Source: Rhynchopus euleeides
Lineage: Eukaryota; Euglenozoa; Diplonemea; Diplonemida; Diplonemidae
Length of the DNA stretch: 64,000 bases
Assembly (NCBI GenBank): GCA_963210315.1
Contig: OY723311.1
Location: 868,001-932,000 of the forward strand
Direction of reading: 5' to 3'
Positions 56,484-64,000 of this stretch are shown piece after piece. A model generated the notes under the pieces. The model had not been told where the DNA came from, did no database searches, and saw nothing but the letters and a program-made list of their open reading frames with translations. Within the stretch, counting starts at the first letter, position 1. Every line of letters begins with the position of its first letter. The position numbers were made by a program, and so were the translations under genes.

Positions 56484-57987
56484 CAGGGGGGGGGTCAAAT
56501 AAACGTACTTAGTTGAATAGTAGTACTTAGCCGAATAGTAGTACTTATTTTTTTGGGGCTCTGGGGCACGTTGGGCCGTTGAATAGTAGTACTTACTTTT
56601 CACCCTTTTTTTTTGGGGAAATTTTTCGTTTTTTTTGAGATTTTCTTTTTGGAGACACACAAATCTGCAAACTTTGGGGCAAGGAATGGGGACAACGGGG
56701 TCTATTGGTGCCACTTAGGGGAACCAGGGTGCACGGGGTCCGTAGAGGGGGGAAGTGACCTACGCTCAAAGATATGTCGTGACGAAGGGAATCGGGGCAT
56801 CCCCCCTCAGACACATCCGGACGGGAAACCAGCGAACCCGCAAACTCCTGCGGTCCAGAGGCATCAGAACCACTGCTGAAGACCGCAAACCCGGAAACCC
56901 GCAAACTCCTGGGGTCCAGAGGCGTCAAAATCACTGCTGAAGAGCGGCGCGCATTAAACGACTCCTCATCTACGGCGTCCGCAGTCCCTACCACCAACGA
57001 GAAGATGTGGTACCGCGAGGCCATGTGCACCTCTGTTGGAGCTGTTTGGGGAAAGTCGGTGGAAAGTGTGAGGGGGGAGGTGGTAGCCGAGCGCTTGCGG
57101 GATATGGGGTACGTGCTTAAGGTGTCGGGTGAGGAGGACGGGTTCGTGAAGAGCTCCCTTTGTCCGGACCTCACCTTCGCACCAAGCACAGAAACATCCC
57201 CTGAGGCTGGTGGTGCGGACCTTGAACCTCGGTTGGACGGGAAGGCAAAAGAGAGCACAGAGAAGCAGTCCACCCAAAAGAAAGTTGTGTCTCAGCCAAC
57301 CCAACAGTCAAGCATCTTGGCATGGGCGAAGCCGGTTCGTGTGAACTCTCTCACACAGACACAGCCTTCCCAGTCCTCCCAGTCCTCCGAAAAGAAGCGC
57401 GCAGCGTCCCCGACCACCCAGACTCCCAACAAACACCGCAGGCTCTGCAAAGGGTGTAGGAAGCCTGGGCACAACATGCAGACTTGCCCCAGCAAGCCCA
57501 AGAACTTGAAGAAGAAGTAAGTTGGGGCGTGCTGGTTGTGGCTTGCCTTTTTCACATCTTTTTTTAAGCATCAACGCACCAACCAACCACCGACAGTGAA
57601 GCTGACAGCTCTGATGAACTGTGTATGCTTTCACTAACTCAACAAGAATGTCAACCAGGGGGGGCACCAGAGGGGGGGGGGGGGGGCAATACAAATCAAA
57701 ACGGTACGAAACCAAATGAGGGGCGAGTGGTAGGACGAGAACAGAGCGGATACTCGACCGGAAGGCAGAAGAAGTGAGAGACGGACGACAGCAGTGACCA
57801 GCGCGCCCCTGGTGGACCAAACAGCCCCGCAGAGCCCCTGCAAACAGCGTTTTTAGGAAAAGTTGAATAGACGTACTTAGTACGTCTATTCGCTCGCAAA
57901 CTATTTATTAATTTTCTGGCGAGGTCGATTTAGGCCCGCGCGTTCGCCGAATAGTAGTACTAAGTACGTTTATTTGACCCCCCCCTG
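56484..57987. mobile_element. TA-flanked TIR element inside the central TTAA (1504 bp)
   Basis: Ends are CAGGGGGGGGGTCAAATAAA and its mirror, extending to CGTACTTAG. TA flanks both ends (56482-56483 and 57988-57989). Excision of the element and one TA restores AAAGGGTTAACCCTTT, the M2-M3 junction. Subterminal GAATAGTAGTACTTA repeats occur on both sides. A ~66-bp direct duplication lies at about 56820-56950. It contains one plausible coding frame with a zinc knuckle. Confidence 0.84.
57005..57520 (+). CDS. Small zinc-knuckle (CCHC) protein within the 1.5-kb element
   Basis: 171 residues from ATG 57005; the same frame is open upstream to about 56783 without a clear start. The C-terminus LCKGCRKPGHNMQTCPSKP is a CCHC zinc knuckle (C-x2-C-x4-H-x4-C) followed by a Lys tail. 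Such knuckles end the transposases of several DNA-transposon groups, notably Mutator-like, and also occur in retroelement gag and RNA-binding proteins. The rest (WYREAMCTSVGAVWGKSVES; a Ser/Gln-rich linker) has no recognisable catalytic residues, so this is at most a transposase tail or accessory protein. Whether it is expressed is unknown. The overlapping 226-codon minus-strand frame is taken as a shadow. Confidence 0.45.
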   Translation: MWYREAMCTSVGAVWGKSVESVRGEVVAERLRDMGYVLKVSGEEDGFVKSSLCPDLTFAPSTETSPEAGGADLEPRLDGKAKESTEKQSTQKKVVSQPTQQSSILAWAKPVRVNSLTQTQPSQSSQSSEKKRAASPTTQTPNKHRRLCKGCRKPGHNMQTCPSKPKNLKKK

Positions 57988-57990
57988 TAA

Positions 57991-59126
57991 CCCTTTAGAG
58001 ACCAGGGGGGTATGATTTAGAAGGCCCGAAAAACCGGGACTTTGGCCACTTTGCCCAGTAAGCAATTTTCTACTCCACCAAAATTGGAATTTTTTTTCAT
58101 GGTGAAACGCGTTGTTTCAGAACGATCCGAGAATCAACTTTTTTTTGCGAAAAAAAATATTTTTTTCCACACGGCAGGCGACTCCCAATGACCACCCAAA
58201 ATGGTTTTGGCTGATTTTCGGGCCCAGCCACATGGCCAAACCAGACCCCCAGATTTGGATAAAAAATCCGAAAAATGCGTTTTTCGGGCAGAACGAGGAC
58301 AGCGCATTCCACGATGCCGAGACTTGGTGAAAAAGTCAAAAAATCTCGATTTTTGCCTGCCGACCCAATTATTGGGGTGAAAAAGGTGAAAATACAGGGT
58401 TAGTGGGGTCAGGTCACCAGACTCAGACGCAACTTTCGGGCAGTTTTGGGACACATCTTTCCAGAAATACATTTTTAGGGGGCTTGGGGGTGTTTTGGGG
58501 CTGTTTCTGTGACCAGAGGCGCAGGACCCCCGGGTGCCCAAAAACCACCAAAAACCGGAAAATAGGTGGACTAAAAATCTAGTCTGGGCAGGAATTTTCT
58601 CCAATTTTGGACTTTTTTCAGATTTTTTTCTGTCGTGAAATGCGCTGTTCTCGCCGTTTCCGAGAACACAATTTTCCCGAAATTTTTTTTTCCGGGCCAC
58701 CGCAATTTGAAGTGCTGGGCAGGCCTCGCCGACAATTTTCTTTTGCCGGCAACTGCATTTTTTCTGGATAAATGTGTGTTCTTTGCGAGAATACGACACG
58801 TTGAGTTCGGAACAGTTCACCATAAAAAAAAATCTTGAAAAAGTCGTAGTAGAAGGCACTTTGCCCAGGTAAGCACCCAAAGTGCCCAGATCCCCAAAAA
58901 ATCCCGATTTCTGGAAATTTCCGTTTTTTCCCAATTTTCGCACTCGCAACAAACATGTGCACTGTGACGTGCCCATTTTTGTCTCAGTTGTTCGTGGAAA
59001 GAACTGCGACATCCGAGTTCACCACAAAAAAATCGGTCAAAAATTCCGAGTAGAAAGTACCTGAGTGCCAGTGGCCAAAAAAGTCTGAGTTACCTGCACA
59101 TATATGTGCAGATAACTCCTAAAGGG
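57991..59126 (-). mobile_element. TTAA element M3 (1136 bp), inverted relative to M1 and M2
   Basis: Termini CCCTTTAG...CTAAAGGG, with TTAA at 59127-59130 on the right and the split TTAA/TA on the left. An 18-bp palindrome lies at 59094-59111. It aligns along its length with M2 and gives the uninterrupted version of the site where M2 was invaded (about 58610-58625). No coding capacity. Confidence 0.86.
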
Positions 59127-59141
59127 TTAAGGTTTTCCCTA

Positions 59142-59449
59142 CCCCCCCCCCCCCCTTCTCCCACCCCCACCCCCCCCCCCTTTTTTCAAGCAAACCGGTC
59201 TGCGGGGCAAGAGCCCTCAGGGAATCAGCGACCCTGCCATGCACAGCTGGAGGTAGTGACGTCCTGATTTTTGAGCAGTTTTGAACATGGTCGAGAACAG
59301 CAGTTGTCTTTGTACTTACCTATCACCCCCCCCCTTCTCCCAAAGGTTTTGTTGCAGCAGAGTTGTGCTGATTTGGCTGCGTGCGATTTGCCTCCACTTC
59401 AGCATCATGATGATCCTTCTGAGGGCATGCACCCTCCCCTGCCACACAC
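59142..59449. other. Spacer with C-runs
   Basis: A C-run directly after the element B end, then mixed sequence leading to the Ras-GEF acceptor. No gene seen. Confidence 0.5.
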
Positions 59450-59451
59450 AG
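59430..59451 (+). promoter_or_regulatory. Putative spliced-leader acceptor of the Ras-GEF gene
   Basis: A CT/CA-rich tract ends in CACACAG with AG at 59450-59451, 39 nt before the ATG at 59491. Confidence 0.45.
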
Positions 59452-59490
59452 GACACACCTTGACAGGCCTTGTAGGGCGTACACTGCACC

Positions 59491-61953
59491 ATGTCGGGTC
59501 TTGCAGCGGAGAGCGATGGAGATGACGACAGCGACCACCTTAGCGAGATGGGTGTTCGCCATGAGGATACGGACGATGATGATGATGACGACGACAGTGA
59601 TTCGACTGATGATGACGACGACGACGATGATGATGACGACGAAGAGGAGGACTCCCCAGGCACCCTGCCTGCCGATGCTGGGAAGGAGGGGAGCCAGAGC
59701 CCTTCAGGCGACAGGGATGATGCGTCGGTGCGCAGCGGGAGGCGGCGCAGCTCCAACAACAGCAGGCAGAGCTCCCAGTGGGACCGCGTGATCGTGGCGA
59801 GCGACGGCAGCGCGCCGCACTACGACCCGCATGACCTCGGGGAGATGCTGGCCGGGCGCTCCCACTCCCCCATCTCTGTCCCGCACGACTCGCCGAAATC
59901 CCTCGCGGACACAGAACCAGACAGGTCGCCCCGGGCTGACAGCCGGGCATCGCGTCGCATGTCGCTGCCGGTGCTGCCCCCTGTGGACGACGCTGCGGTG
60001 CCGTCTGCTGATACTTCCGGCATCAACATCAGCATCCCACAGCCCCATGAGCTGCAGCAACCCTTCCTCCTGCAGGACCCGCCCACCTTGACGAAGGGCC
60101 CTGCCAAGACGGAGGAGGAGGTGGAGCTGGATAGTTGGAACGATGCACTGCGCGAGCAGCTGGATGAGGTTGCAGGCCTGACGGCGGCCCTCGCCGTGCA
60201 GAACGACCGGACGGGGAAGAGGCAGCGGCCAGACGAGGCGGTGGAGGTGCTGCGCGTTATCGTGCACCACCTGCAGGTGGCTGGGAATGCTGATGTCGTC
60301 AACACCATCAGGCGTGAGGCGCAGGCCAACGGGATGGCGCTCGTGCTCAACCCTGAGGTGCAGCTTGCTGGGAAGGATCGCAACAGGGATGCAGGGACGG
60401 AGCTCCACCAGAAGGTGCAGGAGTCGCTGTATTATCTGCCGCCGCTGGATGGGTCGTGGGGCAACTACATGCCGTGGCCCACGCGGAACTACCGGAAGGA
60501 GGTGATCGTGATGAAGGAGTCCCCGTGGCGGGAGCCGCAGCAGGCCAGCATGGTGCCGCTGCACCTGCTGATCGACAGGCTCTTCCTCGACAAGGAGAAC
60601 ATGAGCGACTACCCCTACAAGGTCCCCATCACACACACCTTCACACAGGAGTTCTTCCTGATGTACTCAGAGTTTGTCGCGCCGGATCAGCTCCTCACTT
60701 TCATCGGGCGGTTCTACCTCGACATCCCCGACGCACTGATGTACAGCGACAGGGACACTGCCATCCGCACCAGGGTGCTCCGGGTGCTGGCGTACTGGAT
60801 TAAATACATGGTGGTGGACTTCACAGAGCGCCTCCTCATCAAGGCACGATCCCTCTGCCATGTCGCGCTGCGCCGCCTCGGCAAGTCTGCAGACCCCGAG
60901 GTTCTGCAGGCTGCCGGCTTCCTCCTGTCCGTTATCGACGATGCGCTGTCGCAGGGGACCCCACGTGTGGCGCCGCGCATCACCATCTCCCTTGCCGACC
61001 ACGAGCAGCCGGAACCCATTCTGGACGGCGTGACGCCTGGCGTGGCGCTGTCCAGCATCGGGAGCTTCAACGAGGTGGAGGTGGCGCGCCAGCTCTGCCT
61101 CCTCATACACGATGACTTCGCAGCCATCAGGGTGCGTGAGTTCTTCCGCGGTGGCTGGCAGGAGGGGAACGACCTGTGGCCCATCACCCTCAGCATGAGG
61201 AAAGCCGTGCGCTACGTTGCGGCAGATCTGTTGGATTGGGTCGGCTCGCAGCTGCAGGGCGCCGGGAAGGTGCATAACTACCGCAGGTTTGTCAGGGTGT
61301 CGTATCACTGCCTGAAGATGAATAACTTTGCAGCGTCGCAGACGATCTATGCCAAGCTGGACTCCCTCATCAAGAAGCCTGTATTCAAGGGCTGCCTGTC
61401 GCGCGTCCGCAACGGGAAGCTCCCCAGCGAGGAGGAGATGTTCGAAGAGCTGGCTGTCATACACGAGCCTTTCTCCTCCGTGGCGAGAAACGAGCTTATC
61501 GACCAAGCGGTGCAGGGGTCACAGCCCTGCCTCCCTTTGATGGCCTCCTTCCAGCAATACTTTGTCCGCATGGATGAAGCGGGCGAGTCTGCCTCCGTGG
61601 CGAAGGGGCCCGGGCGCGACGTGACTGTGCTGGTGAACTGGAAGAAGATGTCCGGCATCGCCAGCAAGGCAATCACCATCACCTGCCTGCAGAGCCGCCC
61701 CTACAACTTCAAGGTGGTGCCCGAGATACGGAAGCTGCTGGAGGAGCTCCCCAGGTGGAACGCGCCCGACTCAGAGGACACCCCAGACCCCACCGCACAG
61801 GCCGAGGCACACCGCCCGGTGGCACCCCTCGCCGCCGAACACCCCAGGGGTGACGTGCTCCTGGAGGAGGAGGAGCGTCCGCAGAAGAAGCCCTTCAAGA
61901 AAATACGCAGCTTCCTCAGCAGGTCCTTCGTGAAGAAGGGTGTTACTGAGTGA
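59491..61953 (+). CDS. Ras-type guanine nucleotide exchange factor (REM + CDC25 domains)
   Basis: 820 residues in one exon. Exchange factors of this class load GTP on Ras-family GTPases. Residues ~8-53 are an almost pure Asp/Glu tract, followed by a Ser/Arg-rich disordered region to ~220. Residues ~375-470 match the REM (RasGEF N) domain: THTFTQEFFLMYSEFVAPDQ then LLTFIGRFYLDIP and RVLRVLAYWIKYM. Residues ~520-690 match the CDC25 catalytic domain: SFNEVEVARQLCLLIHDDFA then AIRVREFF; the FVRVSYHCLKMNNFAASQTI block where other GEFs have the helical-hairpin approach; and PCLPLMASFQQYFVRMDE, equivalent to the conserved P-x2-P...L-D region. The C-terminus is basic (KKPFKKIRSFLSRSFVKK), possibly membrane-contacting. 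The start is the first ATG after the acceptor. The GTPase partner cannot be told. Confidence 0.88.
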   Translation: MSGLAAESDGDDDSDHLSEMGVRHEDTDDDDDDDDSDSTDDDDDDDDDDDEEEDSPGTLPADAGKEGSQSPSGDRDDASVRSGRRRSSNNSRQSSQWDRVIVASDGSAPHYDPHDLGEMLAGRSHSPISVPHDSPKSLADTEPDRSPRADSRASRRMSLPVLPPVDDAAVPSADTSGINISIPQPHELQQPFLLQDPPTLTKGPAKTEEEVELDSWNDALREQLDEVAGLTAALAVQNDRTGKRQRPDEAVEVLRVIVHHLQVAGNADVVNTIRREAQANGMALVLNPEVQLAGKDRNRDAGTELHQKVQESLYYLPPLDGSWGNYMPWPTRNYRKEVIVMKESPWREPQQASMVPLHLLIDRLFLDKENMSDYPYKVPITHTFTQEFFLMYSEFVAPDQLLTFIGRFYLDIPDALMYSDRDTAIRTRVLRVLAYWIKYMVVDFTERLLIKARSLCHVALRRLGKSADPEVLQAAGFLLSVIDDALSQGTPRVAPRITISLADHEQPEPILDGVTPGVALSSIGSFNEVEVARQLCLLIHDDFAAIRVREFFRGGWQEGNDLWPITLSMRKAVRYVAADLLDWVGSQLQGAGKVHNYRRFVRVSYHCLKMNNFAASQTIYAKLDSLIKKPVFKGCLSRVRNGKLPSEEEMFEELAVIHEPFSSVARNELIDQAVQGSQPCLPLMASFQQYFVRMDEAGESASVAKGPGRDVTVLVNWKKMSGIASKAITITCLQSRPYNFKVVPEIRKLLEELPRWNAPDSEDTPDPTAQAEAHRPVAPLAAEHPRGDVLLEEEERPQKKPFKKIRSFLSRSFVKKGVTE

Positions 61954-62631
61954 GCGTTGTGTTGGTTACCTCGCATCACCTGGGTTGTGCTGTGGTGGCC
62001 CCGCAGGGGGCCGGGAGGGGGTGGTGGTTTTGGTATAGCATAGAAGTCGATTATGATAATTTATCTCACACAACTGGCCCTGTTTTTTTTGGCGTCGAAA
62101 TAAAATAGAACATCCCGAAATGAAAAGTATATTTCAAAATCTAGCAATGTGGGGTGGGGGGGGAGGGGGTGGCTATCGTGTTGTGCACCAGGCTTGTTGT
62201 GTATTGGCGGGGATTGGTGCCGAGAGCCACCCGCACTGTGTGTTGTTCTGATTTTCTTTTGCCCGAATAACCTTGCTTGTCACAGCAGAAAGGAGTCGTA
62301 GTGGGGGGGGGGGTGGGGACGCATTGTGTGCTGCGGCAGGGAGGCCCCCCCCCCGCAACACACTGCAATATTGCACCCCACAGACGAAACCCCACGGACT
62401 CTCTTTTGCACCACCCCTCCCCCCCCCTCCTCCCCAATAGTCTATAGTAGAAGGCAACGACTCTGATCGCCCCACCCCACCCCCTCCCCTACCCACCTCT
62501 CTCGATAGTGACCGCATGATTTAGTTTGATTCCTCCATCGTGCGCTCACCGGTGGTCGTCCCGCGGTTTGCTGGACAGGGTGTCTACATTGAAGCGAAAG
62601 GAACGCGATTTTTACTAATTTTTTCTAATGC
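61954..62631. other. Intergenic spacer, no gene seen
   Basis: Ras-GEF 3' flank and mixed sequence with G- and C-runs (62150-62165, 62300-62315, 62346-62355). No supported frame. Confidence 0.55.
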
Positions 62632-62633
62632 AG
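62610..62633 (+). promoter_or_regulatory. Strong putative 3' splice site (spliced-leader acceptor)
   Basis: TTTTTACTAATTTTTTCTAA followed by TGCAG, with AG at 62632-62633. ACTAAT looks like a branch-point sequence and the T-tract like a standard acceptor. It lies 138 nt before the chosen ATG at 62772. Confidence 0.6.
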
Positions 62634-62771
62634 CCCTCCACATGCCCCACATGCCTGCAACGGGGTCCCCTCTGTGGGGGATTTGCTGCACCTGGGAATA
62701 ACCGCGCTCATCCACCCCTCCGCCCCACCCAGCAGGACGCGGTGCGCGCCCTGCCCCCTGCTGGCAGTGCA

Positions 62772-64000
62772 ATGCGCCGCACAGCCGTGCTGCAGCGGTC
62801 CTTCTTCCAGGGGTTGCTGGGGGGGAGGCAGCAGCAGCAGCAGCCCCAAGGCCCGCGTGTCGCTCTGCAGGAGGAGGAGCGGGTGGACCCACAGCAGCAG
62901 CAGCAGCAGCAGCAAGGCACTGCTGCCGTATCCCATGCCAGCAGCGAGAGCCAGGCTGCGCCAGGGCAGGGGAGTGCAGCGCCTGGGCGACAAGATGTTT
63001 CGGAGACTGCGATATTCGATGCCGAGCCTGCAAGCAGGGCGGACATCCCGCTGCACCCTGCGGAGGTGGCAAAGCCCCGCCCGATGCTTATCCACCCTGA
63101 GCATGTTGACGACCCCGTCCTGGCCTTCCTTCGGCAGGGGAGGGAGCTTCTCGAAGGCATCGAAGACGGGGGGAACGTTTCAATGATCAGCGAGACAGGG
63201 GTGGAGGGCGTGTGGTGCCTCCAGCTGGAAAACCTCGGGGAAGGGAATGCCGTCACAGGCGAGATGATGAAGGAGCTGGAGGAGTCGATGCGGAAGATCA
63301 ACCGGGCGATCAAAACCAACCACGAGATCATGGCTCTCGTTGTGCGGGGCAGCGGGCTCAACTTCAGCTTCGGGACAAGCAAAAGTATCCACCAAGAGAT
63401 GTTCGAACACAACGAAGGCTTGATCCTCTCCCGCTATATGAGCAGCGTCCTCCTCGAGCTGCAGAGCCTTCCCATCGTCACCATTGCAGCAATAGAGGGT
63501 GTCGCAGCCGGGACAGGGTCTGAGATCGCAATGGCGTGCGACTTCCGCATCGCATCTAACGAGTCGATGCTGCAGTTCGCAGACACCGTGAATGGGATTG
63601 TGCCGGGTTGGGGGGGTGCGCAGAGGCTGGCAAAGCTCACCTCACCCCGCACCTCGCTGCTGCTGACAGGGTCGGGGAAGCCGATCAGCGCATCGGAGGC
63701 GCTGGGGTTGGGGGTTGTGGACTGCGTCTGTGATCCGGGAGATACTTACAACGAGGCGGTGCATTTTATAGAGAACAACCTGCACGACACGACGAGGCTG
63801 GGTGGGTCGCATGGGGAGACTACGTGGCGGAGGCACAGCACGCGGCGTATGAAGGAGAATGTTGTTGCAGCGGAGCTCTTTGACAACCTCCACGCCACGC
63901 TCGACATCGAAGCGCGCAACTTCGAGAGGCTGTGGCCCGCTGTCAAGACCATGACGGAGAGGAGGTCGTACGTCGAAGGGCTTCGGCGCAACTCCATCAA
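62772..64000 (+). CDS. Crotonase-fold (enoyl-CoA hydratase/isomerase family) protein, 3'-truncated by window edge
   Basis: 409 residues are visible before the right edge. The N-terminus MRRTAVLQRSFFQGLLGGR looks like a mitochondrial presequence, followed by polyglutamine runs and a disordered stretch. The crotonase core follows: the oxyanion-hole segments RGSGLNFSFG and AAIEGVAAGTGSEIAMACDF then RIAS, and FADTVNGIVPGWGGAQRLAK. Family members act on acyl-CoA substrates (hydration, isomerisation, hydrolysis). Aligning by eye to rat mitochondrial enoyl-CoA hydratase, the two catalytic Glu positions are occupied by Asp and Ser, so classical hydratase activity is doubtful. The chosen ATG is the first in-frame one after the acceptor at 62633; an in-frame ATG at 62628 lies before that acceptor. 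The frame remains open at 64000. Confidence 0.85.
   Translation, partial: MRRTAVLQRSFFQGLLGGRQQQQQPQGPRVALQEEERVDPQQQQQQQQGTAAVSHASSESQAAPGQGSAAPGRQDVSETAIFDAEPASRADIPLHPAEVAKPRPMLIHPEHVDDPVLAFLRQGRELLEGIEDGGNVSMISETGVEGVWCLQLENLGEGNAVTGEMMKELEESMRKINRAIKTNHEIMALVVRGSGLNFSFGTSKSIHQEMFEHNEGLILSRYMSSVLLELQSLPIVTIAAIEGVAAGTGSEIAMACDFRIASNESMLQFADTVNGIVPGWGGAQRLAKLTSPRTSLLLTGSGKPISASEALGLGVVDCVCDPGDTYNEAVHFIENNLHDTTRLGGSHGETTWRRHSTRRMKENVVAAELFDNLHATLDIEARNFERLWPAVKTMTERRSYVEGLRRNSI

Larger units (their letters stand above)
51050..59141. mobile_element. TIR element B, host of the nested transposon complex (8.1 kb in total)
   Basis: The left end TAGGGACCGTCTTAAGGTAC and ~380 bp after it match element A, and so does 51950-52190. 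The right TIR is cut at a TTAA (52190-52193) and resumes at 59127 as TTAAGGTTTTCCCTA, followed by a C-run. Joined across the insertion this reads TTAAGGTTTTCCCTA, against TTAAGATTTTGCCTA in element A. B's own sequence is therefore only ~1.15 kb, lacks A's middle, and has TA plus C-run flanks like A. No transposase seen. Confidence 0.88.

Noticed and set aside
56593..57273. 226-codon minus-strand frame in the 1504-bp element
   Set aside because: It overlaps the + strand zinc-knuckle frame and has Ser/Pro-rich random-like composition; treated as a shadow.

Overview
This is a nuclear genomic window from a eukaryote. The genes carry spliceosomal introns: seven well-supported ones, all GTAT...AG and 105-184 bp long. 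The products are eukaryote-specific: TOR kinase, cullin, nicastrin, Ras-GEF, topoisomerase III and DNA polymerase kappa. Every recognisable gene lies on the + strand. Most have a pyrimidine tract ending in AG 5-160 nt before the start codon, the pattern of spliced-leader trans-splicing acceptors. A co-directional array, presumed trans-splicing, conventional introns, long repeat-rich spacers and several mitochondrial-type proteins (including a zinc-finger/RRM/PPR-like protein and a lysine/alanine-tailed Pol kappa) best fit Euglenozoa. A diplonemid is my preferred guess. The taxon is inference, not proof.

Layout. 1-1018: 3' part of DNA polymerase kappa. 2156-4615: cullin (one intron). 4881-7733: two abutting transposable elements sharing a TA. 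7734-11742: simple-sequence spacer. 11743-12684: DMT/TPT-type transporter. 13850-15187: repeat cluster with Cys/His-rich relics. 15340-19266: RanBP2-zinc-finger/RRM/PPR-like protein. 20696-23380: helical protein, probably two exons with an unresolved junction. 23607-25097: unknown mitochondrial protein. 26169-37060: giant TOR kinase in five exons. 38930-41642: TA-flanked element A with a captured, broken methyltransferase fragment. 42762-45227: nicastrin in three exons. 46808-47468: second copy of the repeat cluster. 47677-50913: topoisomerase III. 51050-59141: a nested transposon complex. 59491-61953: Ras-GEF. 62772-64000: crotonase-fold protein running off the right edge.

Two things stand out. 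First, the TOR kinase carries a B-box zinc finger and an IQ (calmodulin-type) motif between its kinase and FATC domains, an architecture I do not know from other TORs. Second, the 8 kb complex at 51-59 kb can be dissected base by base. Element B sits at a TA in a C-run. Three TTAA-flanked (piggyBac-like) non-autonomous units are stacked in its right inverted repeat. One of these is split by a 1956-bp element with a 7-bp target duplication, and a 1504-bp TA-type element sits in the TTAA between the last two units. Removing the 1956-bp insertion and one 7-bp repeat makes the middle unit exactly 1136 bp, the same as its inverted neighbour. Element A, 10 kb away, still has the empty TTAA site.

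The genes do not form an obvious pathway. They look like unrelated housekeeping, signalling and organellar genes sharing a transcription direction.
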